NCBI GenBank assembly: GCA_002423265.1
Contig: DIVE01000038.1
Coordinates: forward strand, 1-6,649
Reading direction: 5' to 3'
Origin: Methylophilaceae bacterium UBA6140
GTDB taxonomy: Bacteria; Pseudomonadota; Gammaproteobacteria; Burkholderiales; Methylophilaceae
DNA: 6,649 nucleotides
Positions within the stretch are counted from its first letter, which is position 1. Every line of letters starts with the position of its first letter. Position numbers and translations under genes: made by a program. Of the stretch, positions 1 through 6,442 are shown piece after piece. Under the pieces are notes generated by a model. That model had not been told where the DNA came from and ran no database searches. It was given only the letters and a program-made list of their open reading frames with translations.

Positions 1-452
1 TGCAGCATGCGGGCAAATCCGCGCGGCGATGGCTTGGGGTGAAAGCGGCTGCTTTCGACGCTGAACACTTCTTCGAACAGGTCGGCAATACCGAGCAGAT
101 CGAGCACGCGCGATGCGTAGAGGCTGGGCGCGTTGGTAAAGACGACCTTGCGGCCACCGAGTTGCTGCAACCAGTGACGCAAGCGCTTGCGCTGCACCAC
201 CATCTCATGCAGCGCCGGAAACTGATGCGTTTCGTGCAGAAAATGACCGGCCCGGATGCCGTGATGGCGCGTCAGCCCTTTCAGCGTGGCGCCATAGATG
301 TGCCAGTAATGGCGGCGCAGTGCATGGGCATGATCCTCGCTGAGGTCCAGATGCTCCATGATGTACTGCGTCATCGCCTGGTTCATCACCGGGAAGATAT
401 GGGTACTGGCGTCATGCAGCGTATCGTCGAGGTCAAAAATCCAGGTGCGCAA
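1..452 (-). CDS. HAD-family hydrolase, pyrimidine 5'-nucleotidase-like (partial, 3' end outside window)
   Basis: Only the N-terminal 150 codons are present; the gene leaves the window at base 1. The translation begins LRTWIFDLDDTLHDAS, with HAD motif I (D7-L-D9-D-T11) supplying the nucleophile and acid/base [10 protein letters not shown]. An alpha-helical cap follows (about 20-95), then motif II VVFTNAP (103-109, Thr106) and the motif III lysine in HPKP (Lys140). The motif IV acidic pair lies off the edge. The family is usually about 210-250 residues long and dephosphorylates nucleoside monophosphates or similar small phosphate esters in the cytoplasm; the real substrate cannot be read here. 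The start is TTG at 452-450: an in-frame TAA lies five codons upstream (464-462), no ATG or GTG falls between, and AAGG sits 7 nt before the TTG. The gene lies downstream of argB on the same strand, an arrangement I recall from other betaproteobacteria, where slmA often follows. The repeat element at 469-616 separates the two genes. Confidence 0.88.
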   Translation of the reverse strand, partial: MRTWIFDLDDTLHDASTHIFPVMNQAMTQYIMEHLDLSEDHAHALRRHYWHIYGATLKGLTRHHGIRAGHFLHETHQFPALHEMVVQRKRLRHWLQQLGGRKVVFTNAPSLYASRVLDLLGIADLFEEVFSVESSRFHPKPSPRGFARML

Positions 453-468
453 AGTAGAACCTTAATTG

Positions 469-616
469 GCCGCAGATAAACACGGATAAACGCCGATAAA
501 ATCGCCAACAGATTTTGAGGTCATGATCGTCAGCAAGCTGCGGATCCCGGTAATGTGCCGGCTCATCGCTTGGTCAGCCAGACTTAATTCCGCGATTATC
601 CGCGTACATCAGCGGC
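469..616. repeat. Imperfect inverted-repeat element made of 10-bp units, between argB and the HAD gene
   Basis: The left arm (469-496) and the reverse complement of the right arm (589-616) match at 22 of 28 positions without gaps. The left arm is built from three 10-bp units, each ending GATAAA, at 471-480, 481-490 and 491-500 (CGCAGATAAA, CACGGATAAA, CGCCGATAAA). The right arm keeps a decayed version of the same 10-bp rhythm. The interior (497-588) has no ORF and no recognisable gene; it contains a CCGG-N7-CCGG inverted repeat at 547-561. The element starts 17 bp before the HAD start codon and ends 3 bp past the argB stop codon, so it fills the intergenic space. It resembles the GATAAA-rich intergenic repeats seen in many environmental proteobacterial genomes (from memory). 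It could be a small non-autonomous mobile element, a dispersed repeat, or a transcript-folding structure. No transposase or clear target-site duplication is visible. Confidence 0.6.
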
Positions 617-619
617 TGA

Positions 620-1540
<921 letters not shown>

Positions 1541-1631
1541 TTACCTTGAAAAAAAGCCGGAGACGGTGGCCAAATTATGCTAACTTTTGTGCAGTAACCT
1601 CCGGTCAGCCCGATCAAGGCCTTTGCGCCCG

Positions 1632-1663
1632 ACTGCGGTTGAATGCGAGGCGCATCCGCTAGT
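1632..1663 (+). other. Leader hairpin upstream of fhs
   Basis: On the plus strand ACT (1632-1634), GCGG (1635-1638) and ATGCG (1643-1647) pair with CGCAT (1651-1655), CCGC (1656-1659) and AGT (1661-1663). This gives 12 base pairs around an AGG loop, with a TTGA bulge on the 5' side and a single T bulge on the 3' side. It ends about 14 nt before the fhs ribosome-binding site, so it could lie in the fhs 5' leader. No T-run follows, so it is not an intrinsic terminator. The rest of the 1505-1687 divergent gap holds only weak promoter-like hexamers; I could not assign an fhs promoter with confidence. Confidence 0.45.
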
Positions 1664-1687
1664 GCCGTAATGATGAACGAGGAAATC

Positions 1688-3361
1688 ATGCCGAGTGATA
1701 TCGAGATCGCCCAAAAGGCCGAACTTAGAAGAGTCAGTGAAATTGCCGCAGAACTGGGTCTGAACGAGGATTCGATAGAACATTTCGGGCGCTACAAGGC
1801 CAAGATCGACCCGCGGCTCAATCCTCATCTCGGAGAGCGGCCGGACGGCAAGCTGATTCTGGTGACTGCCATCAGTCCCAGCCCGGCAGGAGAAGGCAAA
1901 ACCACGACCACCGTGGGTCTGGGCGATGCGCTCAATCACATCGGCAAGAAGGCCATTGTCTGCCTGCGCGAGCCTTCGATGGGGCCGGTGTTCGGCATGA
2001 AGGGCGGCGCTGCCGGCGGCGGTCATGCGCAGGTAGTGCCGATGGAAGACATCAACCTGCATTTTACCGGCGACTTTGCGGCGATCGCCCTGGCGCACAA
2101 TCTGCTGGCGGCGCTGATCGATAATCACATCCATCAGGGTAATCCCCTGCAGATCGACCCGCGCCAGGTGACCTGGAAGCGCGTGATGGACATGAACGAC
2201 CGCGCGCTGCGGCAGATCGTCGTCGGTCTCGGCGGCAAGGTCAACGGACAGGCGCGCGAGGATGGCTTCGATATCGTCGTCGCCTCCGAGGTGATGGCGA
2301 TTTTCTGTCTGGCGGATTCGCTCAAGGATCTGAAAAACAGACTCGGCAATATCGTTATCGGCTACACCTACGACGGTAAGCCGGTGCAGGCGCGCGACCT
2401 GAATGCCCATGGCGCGATGGCCGTGCTGCTGAAGGATGCGATCAAGCCGAACCTGGTGCAAACGCTGGAGCACACGCCCGCCATCATCCACGGCGGGCCG
2501 TTCGCCAATATCGCTCACGGATGCAATTCGGTCATCGCTACCAGGCTGGGCCTCAAGCTGGCGGATTATGTCGTCACCGAAGCCGGCTTCGGTGCCGATC
2601 TCGGGGCAGAGAAATTCATCGATATCAAATGCCGGAAATCCGGTCTGCGGCCGGATGCCTGCGTGGTGGTGGCAACCATCCGTGCGCTCAAGTATCACGG
2701 CGGCGTGGAGGTGCCAGATCTGCTCACGGAAAACCTGCCCGCGCTCGAAACGGGGCTGGCCAACCTGCAAAAGCACGTGGAGAACGTCACAACTCACTAC
2801 GGATTATCCTGCGTGGTGGCGATCAACCGTTTCAGTGCGGATACCGATACCGAGATTGCACTGGTCAGGCAACGGCTGGCGGAGCAAGGCGTGAACGTGG
2901 TGCTGGCCGAACATTGGGCCAAAGGCGGAGCCGGAGCGGTGGCGCTCGCCGGGGAGGTGGTGCGACTGGTGGAGCAGGGCGGGAGCCGCATGCGCTTTGT
3001 CTACGACGATGCCGACCCTTTGTGGGAGAAGCTGCGCAAGTTGGCCACACGGATATATGGTGCGGCCGATATTCACGCCCCCCGGCGTCTGCGCGCGCAG
3101 CTTGATCAGCTACAGGCCGACGGTTATGGACATTACCCGATCTGTGTGGCCAAGACCCAGTACTCCTTCTCTACCGATGCCAGCGCACGGGGCGTTGCCA
3201 AAGGCCATGTCGTTAATGTGCGTGCGATCAGGCTATGCGCCGGGGCGGAGTTTGTCGTCATTATCTGCGACGACATCATGACCATGCCCGGTTTGCCGAA
3301 AGAGCCTTGTGCGACGCGGATCGATATCGATGACGAGGGCCGGGTCAGCGGGCTTTACTGA
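1688..3361 (+). CDS. fhs: Formate-tetrahydrofolate ligase
   Basis: Cytoplasmic enzyme that joins formate to tetrahydrofolate using ATP, giving 10-formyl-THF for purine synthesis, initiator-tRNA formylation and the one-carbon pool. The product is 557 residues, the usual family length. It shows the P-loop PSPAGEGKT (64-72), the family signature [11 protein letters not shown] (103-113), [15 protein letters not shown] (116-130), [14 protein letters not shown] (297-310), the second signature [12 protein letters not shown] (328-339), and the usual C-terminal end around [13 protein letters not shown]. The start was placed at 1688 because GAGG ends 5 nt before this ATG and the product then begins [11 protein letters not shown], as relatives do. 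In-frame ATGs at 1643, 1670 and 1673 give an unconserved extension, and the one at 1643 falls inside the leader hairpin. Two positions differ from the form I know: the signature's final Tyr is His113, and the His usual after FTGDF is Ala131. The gene is monocistronic, divergent from argB and convergent with the heat-shock gene. Confidence 0.98.
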   Translation: MPSDIEIAQKAELRRVSEIAAELGLNEDSIEHFGRYKAKIDPRLNPHLGERPDGKLILVTAISPSPAGEGKTTTTVGLGDALNHIGKKAIVCLREPSMGPVFGMKGGAAGGGHAQVVPMEDINLHFTGDFAAIALAHNLLAALIDNHIHQGNPLQIDPRQVTWKRVMDMNDRALRQIVVGLGGKVNGQAREDGFDIVVASEVMAIFCLADSLKDLKNRLGNIVIGYTYDGKPVQARDLNAHGAMAVLLKDAIKPNLVQTLEHTPAIIHGGPFANIAHGCNSVIATRLGLKLADYVVTEAGFGADLGAEKFIDIKCRKSGLRPDACVVVATIRALKYHGGVEVPDLLTENLPALETGLANLQKHVENVTTHYGLSCVVAINRFSADTDTEIALVRQRLAEQGVNVVLAEHWAKGGAGAVALAGEVVRLVEQGGSRMRFVYDDADPLWEKLRKLATRIYGAADIHAPRRLRAQLDQLQADGYGHYPICVAKTQYSFSTDASARGVAKGHVVNVRAIRLCAGAEFVVIICDDIMTMPGLPKEPCATRIDIDDEGRVSGLY

Positions 3362-3382
3362 ATTGCCTGCATCCGGCCGGGC

Positions 3383-3406
3383 AAAAAAAGCGGCCGGACG
3401 GCCGCT
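3383..3406 (-). terminator. Intrinsic terminator of the Hsp20 gene
   Basis: A perfect 7-bp GC-rich stem, AGCGGCC (3389-3395) with GGCCGCT (3400-3406), closes a four-base loop. On the minus strand it is followed by seven consecutive T (complement of the A-run 3383-3389). This is the classic form for transcription coming from the Hsp20 gene, whose stop codon is 29 bp away. Read on the plus strand there is no T-run, so it should not efficiently stop fhs transcription. An alternative hairpin, CCGGCCG (3373-3379) with CGGCCGG (3391-3397), shares one arm and would compete with it. Confidence 0.85.
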
Positions 3407-3434
3407 AAAACGAGGAGATTGCTTGAGTGAGGTG

Positions 3435-3866
3435 TCAGTTGACGGTGAGTTTTTTTGCTGTGCTGACTGCTTTCTTCGGCAGTGACAGTTCAAGTATGCC
3501 GTCCTTGTAGCGCGCTTCGGCGCTGTTTTCGTCGATTTCATTTTCCAGCGTAAAGCTGCGCGAAACCTTGCCGAAATAGCGTTCGCTGCGTAATACGCGA
3601 ACACCATCCTTCACTTCTTTTTCCTTGCGGACTTCGGCGCTGATGCTGACCTGGTTGCCGTCGATGCTGACATGGATGTTTTCTTTCTCCACCCCGGGGA
3701 TTTCGGCATGCACGGCATAACTGTTTTCATTTTCTTCCACATCAATGCGGATTTGCGGCTGTGCCTCTTCGGCAATTTTTACCGGACGAAAGAAACCTCT
3801 GAATACTTCATCGAAGGGGTCGATGGTGTTGACGCTGAAGGGGTCTCTGCGAGAAATGTTGGCCAT
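3435..3866 (-). CDS. Small heat-shock protein, Hsp20/alpha-crystallin family
   Basis: ATP-independent holdase chaperone that binds unfolding proteins in the cytoplasm, normally as large oligomers. The product is 143 residues, typical of bacterial Hsp20. It has a short N-terminal arm rich in Phe, Asp and Arg (MANISRRDPFSVNTIDPF, then VFRGFFRP), an alpha-crystallin domain from about 36 to 130, including EIPGVEKENIHVSIDGN (55-71) and the conserved ARYKDGILELSLPK block (118-131), and a short tail ending KLTVN. Its Leu140-Thr-Val142 can serve as the I-X-I/V oligomer-anchoring motif. The start at 3866 is preceded by AAAGGAG with 7 nt spacing. The upstream in-frame ATG at 3944 would overlap the promoter and is rejected. 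A sigma-32 promoter (3918-3945) lies directly upstream and a strong terminator downstream, so this is a single-gene heat-shock unit. The ibp-type subfamily name is not assigned. Confidence 0.96.
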   Translation of the reverse strand: MANISRRDPFSVNTIDPFDEVFRGFFRPVKIAEEAQPQIRIDVEENENSYAVHAEIPGVEKENIHVSIDGNQVSISAEVRKEKEVKDGVRVLRSERYFGKVSRSFTLENEIDENSAEARYKDGILELSLPKKAVSTAKKLTVN

Positions 3867-3902
3867 ATCTGTGCTCCTTTCAATCAAAGTCGGTTGAGTG
3901 AA

Positions 3903-3917
3903 CTTCATCTGATGAAG
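3903..3917. repeat. Palindrome at the predicted Hsp20 transcription start
   Basis: CTTCATC and GATGAAG form a perfect 7-bp inverted repeat around one central base (3910). It lies immediately downstream of the sigma-32 -10 element and spans the expected +1. It could be an operator for an additional regulator, or in RNA a 5-bp stem with a 5-nt loop at the very 5' end of the message. Neither role is demonstrated by sequence alone. Confidence 0.6.
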
Positions 3918-3945
3918 AGATGGGGTGGGCGGAGAAGATTTCAAG
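3918..3945 (-). promoter_or_regulatory. Sigma-32 (RpoH) heat-shock promoter of the Hsp20 gene
   Basis: On the minus strand the -35 is CTTGAAA (3945-3939) and the -10 is CCCCATCT (3925-3918), separated by 13 bp (14 bp when the -35 is counted as CTTGAA). This equals the E. coli sigma-32 consensus CTTGAAA-N12-14-CCCCATnT. Transcription should start near 3911, giving a 5' leader of about 45 nt. The promoter lies wholly in the gap between argA and the Hsp20 gene. Confidence 0.93.
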
Positions 3946-3971
3946 TCCGCTTCATGACGTCAGGGCGGACT
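3944..3971 (-). other. Inverted repeat over the argA stop codon with a nested TGACGTCA palindrome
   Basis: AGTCCGC (3944-3950) pairs with GCGGACT (3965-3971), a perfect 7-bp stem. The 14-nt interval holds the perfect 8-bp palindrome TGACGTCA (3955-3962). The right arm overlaps the argA TAG stop (3972-3970) and the left arm overlaps the first two bases of the Hsp20 -35. On the minus strand it is followed by TGAAATCTTCT, so at best it is a weak terminator for argA. It could also be a protein-binding site upstream of the heat-shock promoter. Confidence 0.5.
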
Positions 3972-5538
3972 AGATTTTCTTCGAGAACACTTTCGAGCGG
4001 CGTTGCAGGTTGTAGAGCTGCTTTTTCCCCTGCGGCAGTTTGTTGACGTCCTGTTCGATGAAGCCGCGCTCCAGAAACCAGTGCTCGGTGCGCGTCGTCA
4101 ACACGAAGATGGATTTCAGTCCGAGTTCCCTGGCGGTTACCTCGCAATATTTCAGCAATCTGTCGCCGCGTCCGCCGCGCCTGAAGCCCGGGTCTATCGC
4201 CATGCAGGCGAGTTCGGCAGTTTTTTCCTGCGCGAAAGGATAGAGCGCGGCGCAGCCGATGATGCGGCCATCGTGTTCCATCAGATGAAAATGGCTGATT
4301 TCCATTTCCAGCCGCTCGCGGCCGCGCCGGACCAGAATGCCCTCGGCTTCGAGCGGTTCGATCAACTGCAGGATGGCGCCGACATCGCCGATCTCGGCCT
4401 GACGCATTGATTCAAGCGGTTCTTCGGTGATCATGGTGCCGATACCGTCGTGCGTGAACAATTCCTGCAGAATGGCGCCATCGACATGGCGGCTGATCAG
4501 GTGCGTTCTGGCCACGCCGTTGTCACAGGCTTTGATCGAAGCGGGAAGATAGTATTTCTCGTCTTCGGTAATGTCTTTTTCGCCCTTCTGCTCGATATGG
4601 CTCAAGAGGTTGCGGGCCTTGGCCGCAGTCATCTCGCGCAGCAACTCGCCGCGAATGTTATGCACACCGGTGGCATCCATTAGAAAGATCAGTTTGTCGG
4701 CATCGAGCGCGATCGCGGCATTGACCGCCACATCTTCCAGTGAGAGGTTGAACACTTCACCGGTCGGTGAATACCCCATGGGTGAAAGCAGCACCAGTTC
4801 ACCGTCATCCAGCCTTTTCTGGATGCCTGCTGCATCGACTTTGCGGACTTCGCCGGTGTGTTGCAGATCGACGCCGTTGAGCACGCCCAAGGGCTTGGCT
4901 GTGACGAAATTGCCGCTGGCGACGCGGATGTCGGAGCCTGCCATCGGCGAGTTCACCAGTCCCATGGAAAGCAGCGCTTCGATTTCCACCCGCACGGCGC
5001 CGTTGGCTTCCTTTACTGCTTCCATTGCTTCGTCGTCGGTGACGCGCAGACCTTCAACCAGACTGGTCTTGATGCCGGCTTTCCTCAGCCGCGATTCGAT
5101 TTGCGGCCGCGAACCATGTACCAGCACCAGGCGGACTTCGAGACTGGCGAGCAGGTTGAGGTCGTGCGAAAGGGCAACGAACTGGCCGTCATCGACGACT
5201 TCGCCGCCGAAGGCGATGACGAAAGTGCGACCGCCGAAAGCGTGTATGTAGGGTGCTGCCGAACGGAACCAGCGCACGAACTCCTGCGGCTGGCGCAGGT
5301 TGATGTCGCTGCTGTTTTGCGCGGCAGACGCGAGCGCAGCGTCGGATTCTGCGTAGAGATAGGCCGGTGTGCAGTCAAGCGCCGTGCATATGCGCCGCAG
5401 CAGGAGTTCGGAAACGCCTTGTACGCCGCGTTCGATGCGGGAGAGGTTGCCGCTGTCGGCATCGACTGCCTTTGCCAGCGTTTGCAGCGTCAGGCCAAGT
5501 TCCTTGCGCCGTTTTCGTATTGATAGGCCGATGGGCAT
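3970..5538 (-). CDS. argA: N-acetylglutamate synthase with N-terminal XRE-type helix-turn-helix domain
   Basis: First enzyme of arginine synthesis: acetyl-CoA plus glutamate gives N-acetylglutamate. The 522-residue product has three parts. Residues 5-62 form an XRE/Cro-CI helix-turn-helix domain (IRKRRKELGLTLQTLAKAV, recognition region DSGNLSRIERG at 28-38, then LLLRRICTALDCTPAYLY). Residues 63-83 are a linker rich in Ala and Ser. Residues 86-375 are the amino-acid-kinase-like, arginine-binding domain with FVIAFGGE (106-113; no catalytic Lys, as in ArgA), LVHGSRPQIE (139-148), LRVTDDEAM (164-172), LSPMGYSPTGEVFNL (251-265) and MDATGV (287-292). Residues 378-522 are the GNAT domain, with acetyl-CoA loop RRGGRGD (453-459), LTTRTEHWFLERGF (480-493) and ending LQRRSKVF. 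The ArgA part, about 435-440 residues, matches the 443 of E. coli ArgA, which has no HTH. The ATG at 5538 has AGGGG 5 nt upstream; a further in-frame ATG at 5568 lies in the palindrome. A GTG at Val88 (5277) after AGGAG could start a short ArgA, but its 3-nt spacing is poor. Confidence 0.95.
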   Translation of the reverse strand: MPIGLSIRKRRKELGLTLQTLAKAVDADSGNLSRIERGVQGVSELLLRRICTALDCTPAYLYAESDAALASAAQNSSDINLRQPQEFVRWFRSAAPYIHAFGGRTFVIAFGGEVVDDGQFVALSHDLNLLASLEVRLVLVHGSRPQIESRLRKAGIKTSLVEGLRVTDDEAMEAVKEANGAVRVEIEALLSMGLVNSPMAGSDIRVASGNFVTAKPLGVLNGVDLQHTGEVRKVDAAGIQKRLDDGELVLLSPMGYSPTGEVFNLSLEDVAVNAAIALDADKLIFLMDATGVHNIRGELLREMTAAKARNLLSHIEQKGEKDITEDEKYYLPASIKACDNGVARTHLISRHVDGAILQELFTHDGIGTMITEEPLESMRQAEIGDVGAILQLIEPLEAEGILVRRGRERLEMEISHFHLMEHDGRIIGCAALYPFAQEKTAELACMAIDPGFRRGGRGDRLLKYCEVTARELGLKSIFVLTTRTEHWFLERGFIEQDVNKLPQGKKQLYNLQRRSKVFSKKI

Positions 5539-5547
5539 GATAACCCC

Positions 5548-5574
5548 TAAAATATGCGTTAAACGCATATTTTA
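5548..5574. promoter_or_regulatory. 27-nt palindromic operator candidate upstream of HTH-argA
   Basis: TAAAATATGCGTT (5548-5560) and AACGCATATTTTA (5562-5574) are perfectly complementary around a single central base (5561). Pairing breaks at the next base on both sides. It begins 10 bp before the argA ATG. Its right arm contains the candidate -10 TAAAAT on the minus strand (5574-5569), and its centre falls near the expected transcription start. An odd, dyad-symmetric site of this size is typical for a dimeric HTH repressor. The nearest HTH protein is the ArgA fusion itself, so autorepression is the leading inference. Confidence 0.8.
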
Positions 5575-5596
5575 TATAAGTTATTGGTTATTGCAA
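5569..5596 (-). promoter_or_regulatory. Candidate sigma-70 promoter of HTH-argA
   Basis: On the minus strand TTGCAA (5596-5591) is followed after 16 bp by TAAAAT (5574-5569), four and five matches to the consensus hexamers. The -35 abuts the rsmE stop codon (5599-5597), and the region is strikingly AT-rich compared with its surroundings. An alternative -10, TATAAA (5576-5571), would leave a 14-bp spacer. The predicted start near 5562 gives a leader of about 24 nt. The promoter would let argA be transcribed separately from rsmE, although read-through from rsmE is possible since no terminator separates them. Confidence 0.65.
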
Positions 5597-6373
5597 TTAA
5601 AAATGCGTGGAATTGAAGTCTCCCCACAGAGTTTGCAGGGATGAAATTGCAGCAAGCGCAGCGGTTTCGGTGCGGAGAATCCGCTGCCCCATGCGCACCG
5701 GGGTGAAGCCATGGAGACTGGCGAGCTCGATTTCGCCATCGGTGAGGCCGCCCTCGGCACCTATCAGCAACTGGATTTCGCCGCCGGGTTTCGCCAGCGT
5801 CTGCAGGCTGTGCGTGGCGCCCGGCGAAAGTGTAATGCGTGCCGGCGCGCAGCTTTTGACGCCGGTATGTTCGGCGGCCAGCGGGTTGGCTGCCAGCCAT
5901 TGCGGCAGCGTAGTGGCTGGCGACACTTGCGGAATCACGGCGCGGCCGCTTTGCTCGCAGGCCGAGATGACGACGTTTTGCCAGTGTTCGCGTCTTTTTT
6001 CGGCGCGATCTCCCGAGAGCTTGACTACGCTGCGCTGGCTGGCGATGGGCTGAATCGCGGTGACGCCGAGCTCGACCGCTTTCTGGATGGTGAAGTCCAT
6101 TCGATCGCCTGCGGAAATGGCCTGGATCAGCGTGATGTGTAGCGGTGACTCGCTGTTGTTGGCGACGACTGATTTGATTTTTGCGCTGACCTCGTTCTTG
6201 CTGATGAAGCTTAATGTGCAGAGATAGTCGTTGCCGTCGCCGTTGAACAGCAGGGCATCGTCACCGACTTTCATGCGCAGCGCGCGGCTGGCGTGGATTG
6301 CGGCGTCGGCCGTAAATTTGACATGGCTGCCGGGAGAGAGTTTTTCGGGCGAATGAAAGCGCGGTATCGACAT
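5597..6373 (-). CDS. rsmE: 16S rRNA (uracil-1498-N3)-methyltransferase
   Basis: SPOUT-class methyltransferase that uses S-adenosylmethionine to methylate N3 of U1498 in 16S rRNA of the assembled 30S subunit. The 258-residue product is slightly above the E. coli length of 243. It begins MSIPRFHSP, the usual start, followed by a PUA-like RNA-binding N-terminal domain (about 1-72). The trefoil-knot catalytic domain has IQAISAGDRMDFTIQKAVELGV (83-104), IQPIASQRSVVKL (107-119), EQSGRAVIP (140-148), the SAM-binding IGAEGGLTDGE (204-214) and the C-terminal signature RMGQRILRTETAALAA (227-242). The ATG at 6373 has only a weak ribosome-binding site (GAGAA about 9 nt upstream); no better start is seen, and the conserved PRF after the start supports it. 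It is divergent from the redoxin-like gene and 58 bp upstream of HTH-argA on the same strand. Confidence 0.97.
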   Translation of the reverse strand: MSIPRFHSPEKLSPGSHVKFTADAAIHASRALRMKVGDDALLFNGDGNDYLCTLSFISKNEVSAKIKSVVANNSESPLHITLIQAISAGDRMDFTIQKAVELGVTAIQPIASQRSVVKLSGDRAEKRREHWQNVVISACEQSGRAVIPQVSPATTLPQWLAANPLAAEHTGVKSCAPARITLSPGATHSLQTLAKPGGEIQLLIGAEGGLTDGEIELASLHGFTPVRMGQRILRTETAALAAISSLQTLWGDFNSTHF

Positions 6374-6382
6374 GGGAACAGA

Positions 6383-6410
6383 TTCTCAGCAATGGCTGTC
6401 GGTGTAAAAT
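6383..6410 (+). promoter_or_regulatory. Candidate sigma-70 promoter of the redoxin-like gene
   Basis: TTCTCA (6383-6388) and TAAAAT (6405-6410) are separated by 16 bp on the plus strand (four and five matches to consensus). They would start transcription about 26 nt before the ATG at 6443. The site lies in the 69-bp gap divergent from rsmE. No equally good minus-strand promoter for rsmE was found there. Confidence 0.4.
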
Positions 6411-6442
6411 GAACTCAAATTCTAATGGAAGGAACAGTACTT

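Noticed and set aside
39..479. 146-codon open frame on the plus strand opposite the HAD gene
   Set aside because: The minus strand carries clear HAD motifs in conserved order; this frame has none.
1580..2797. 405-codon open frame on the minus strand opposite fhs
   Set aside because: It lies antisense to the well-conserved fhs, has no recognisable domain, and its His/Arg/Asp-rich composition is typical of a GC-rich shadow frame.
3867..3944. N-terminal extension of Hsp20 from the ATG at 3944
   Set aside because: It would translate the sigma-32 promoter and -10 element; the 3866 start has an excellent ribosome-binding site and the conserved N-terminus.
3867..3969. CIRCE (HrcA) element at the Hsp20 gene
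   Set aside because: The TTAGCACTC-N9-GAGTGCTAA repeat is absent.
3970..5538. Separate xre and argA genes instead of a fusion
   Set aside because: No stop codon or frame change lies between the domains, and no internal ATG precedes Met172; only a weak GTG start exists at codon 88.
5539..5596. ArgR ARG boxes upstream of argA
   Set aside because: The AT-rich dyad does not match the TGAAT-N8-ATTCA type of ARG box.
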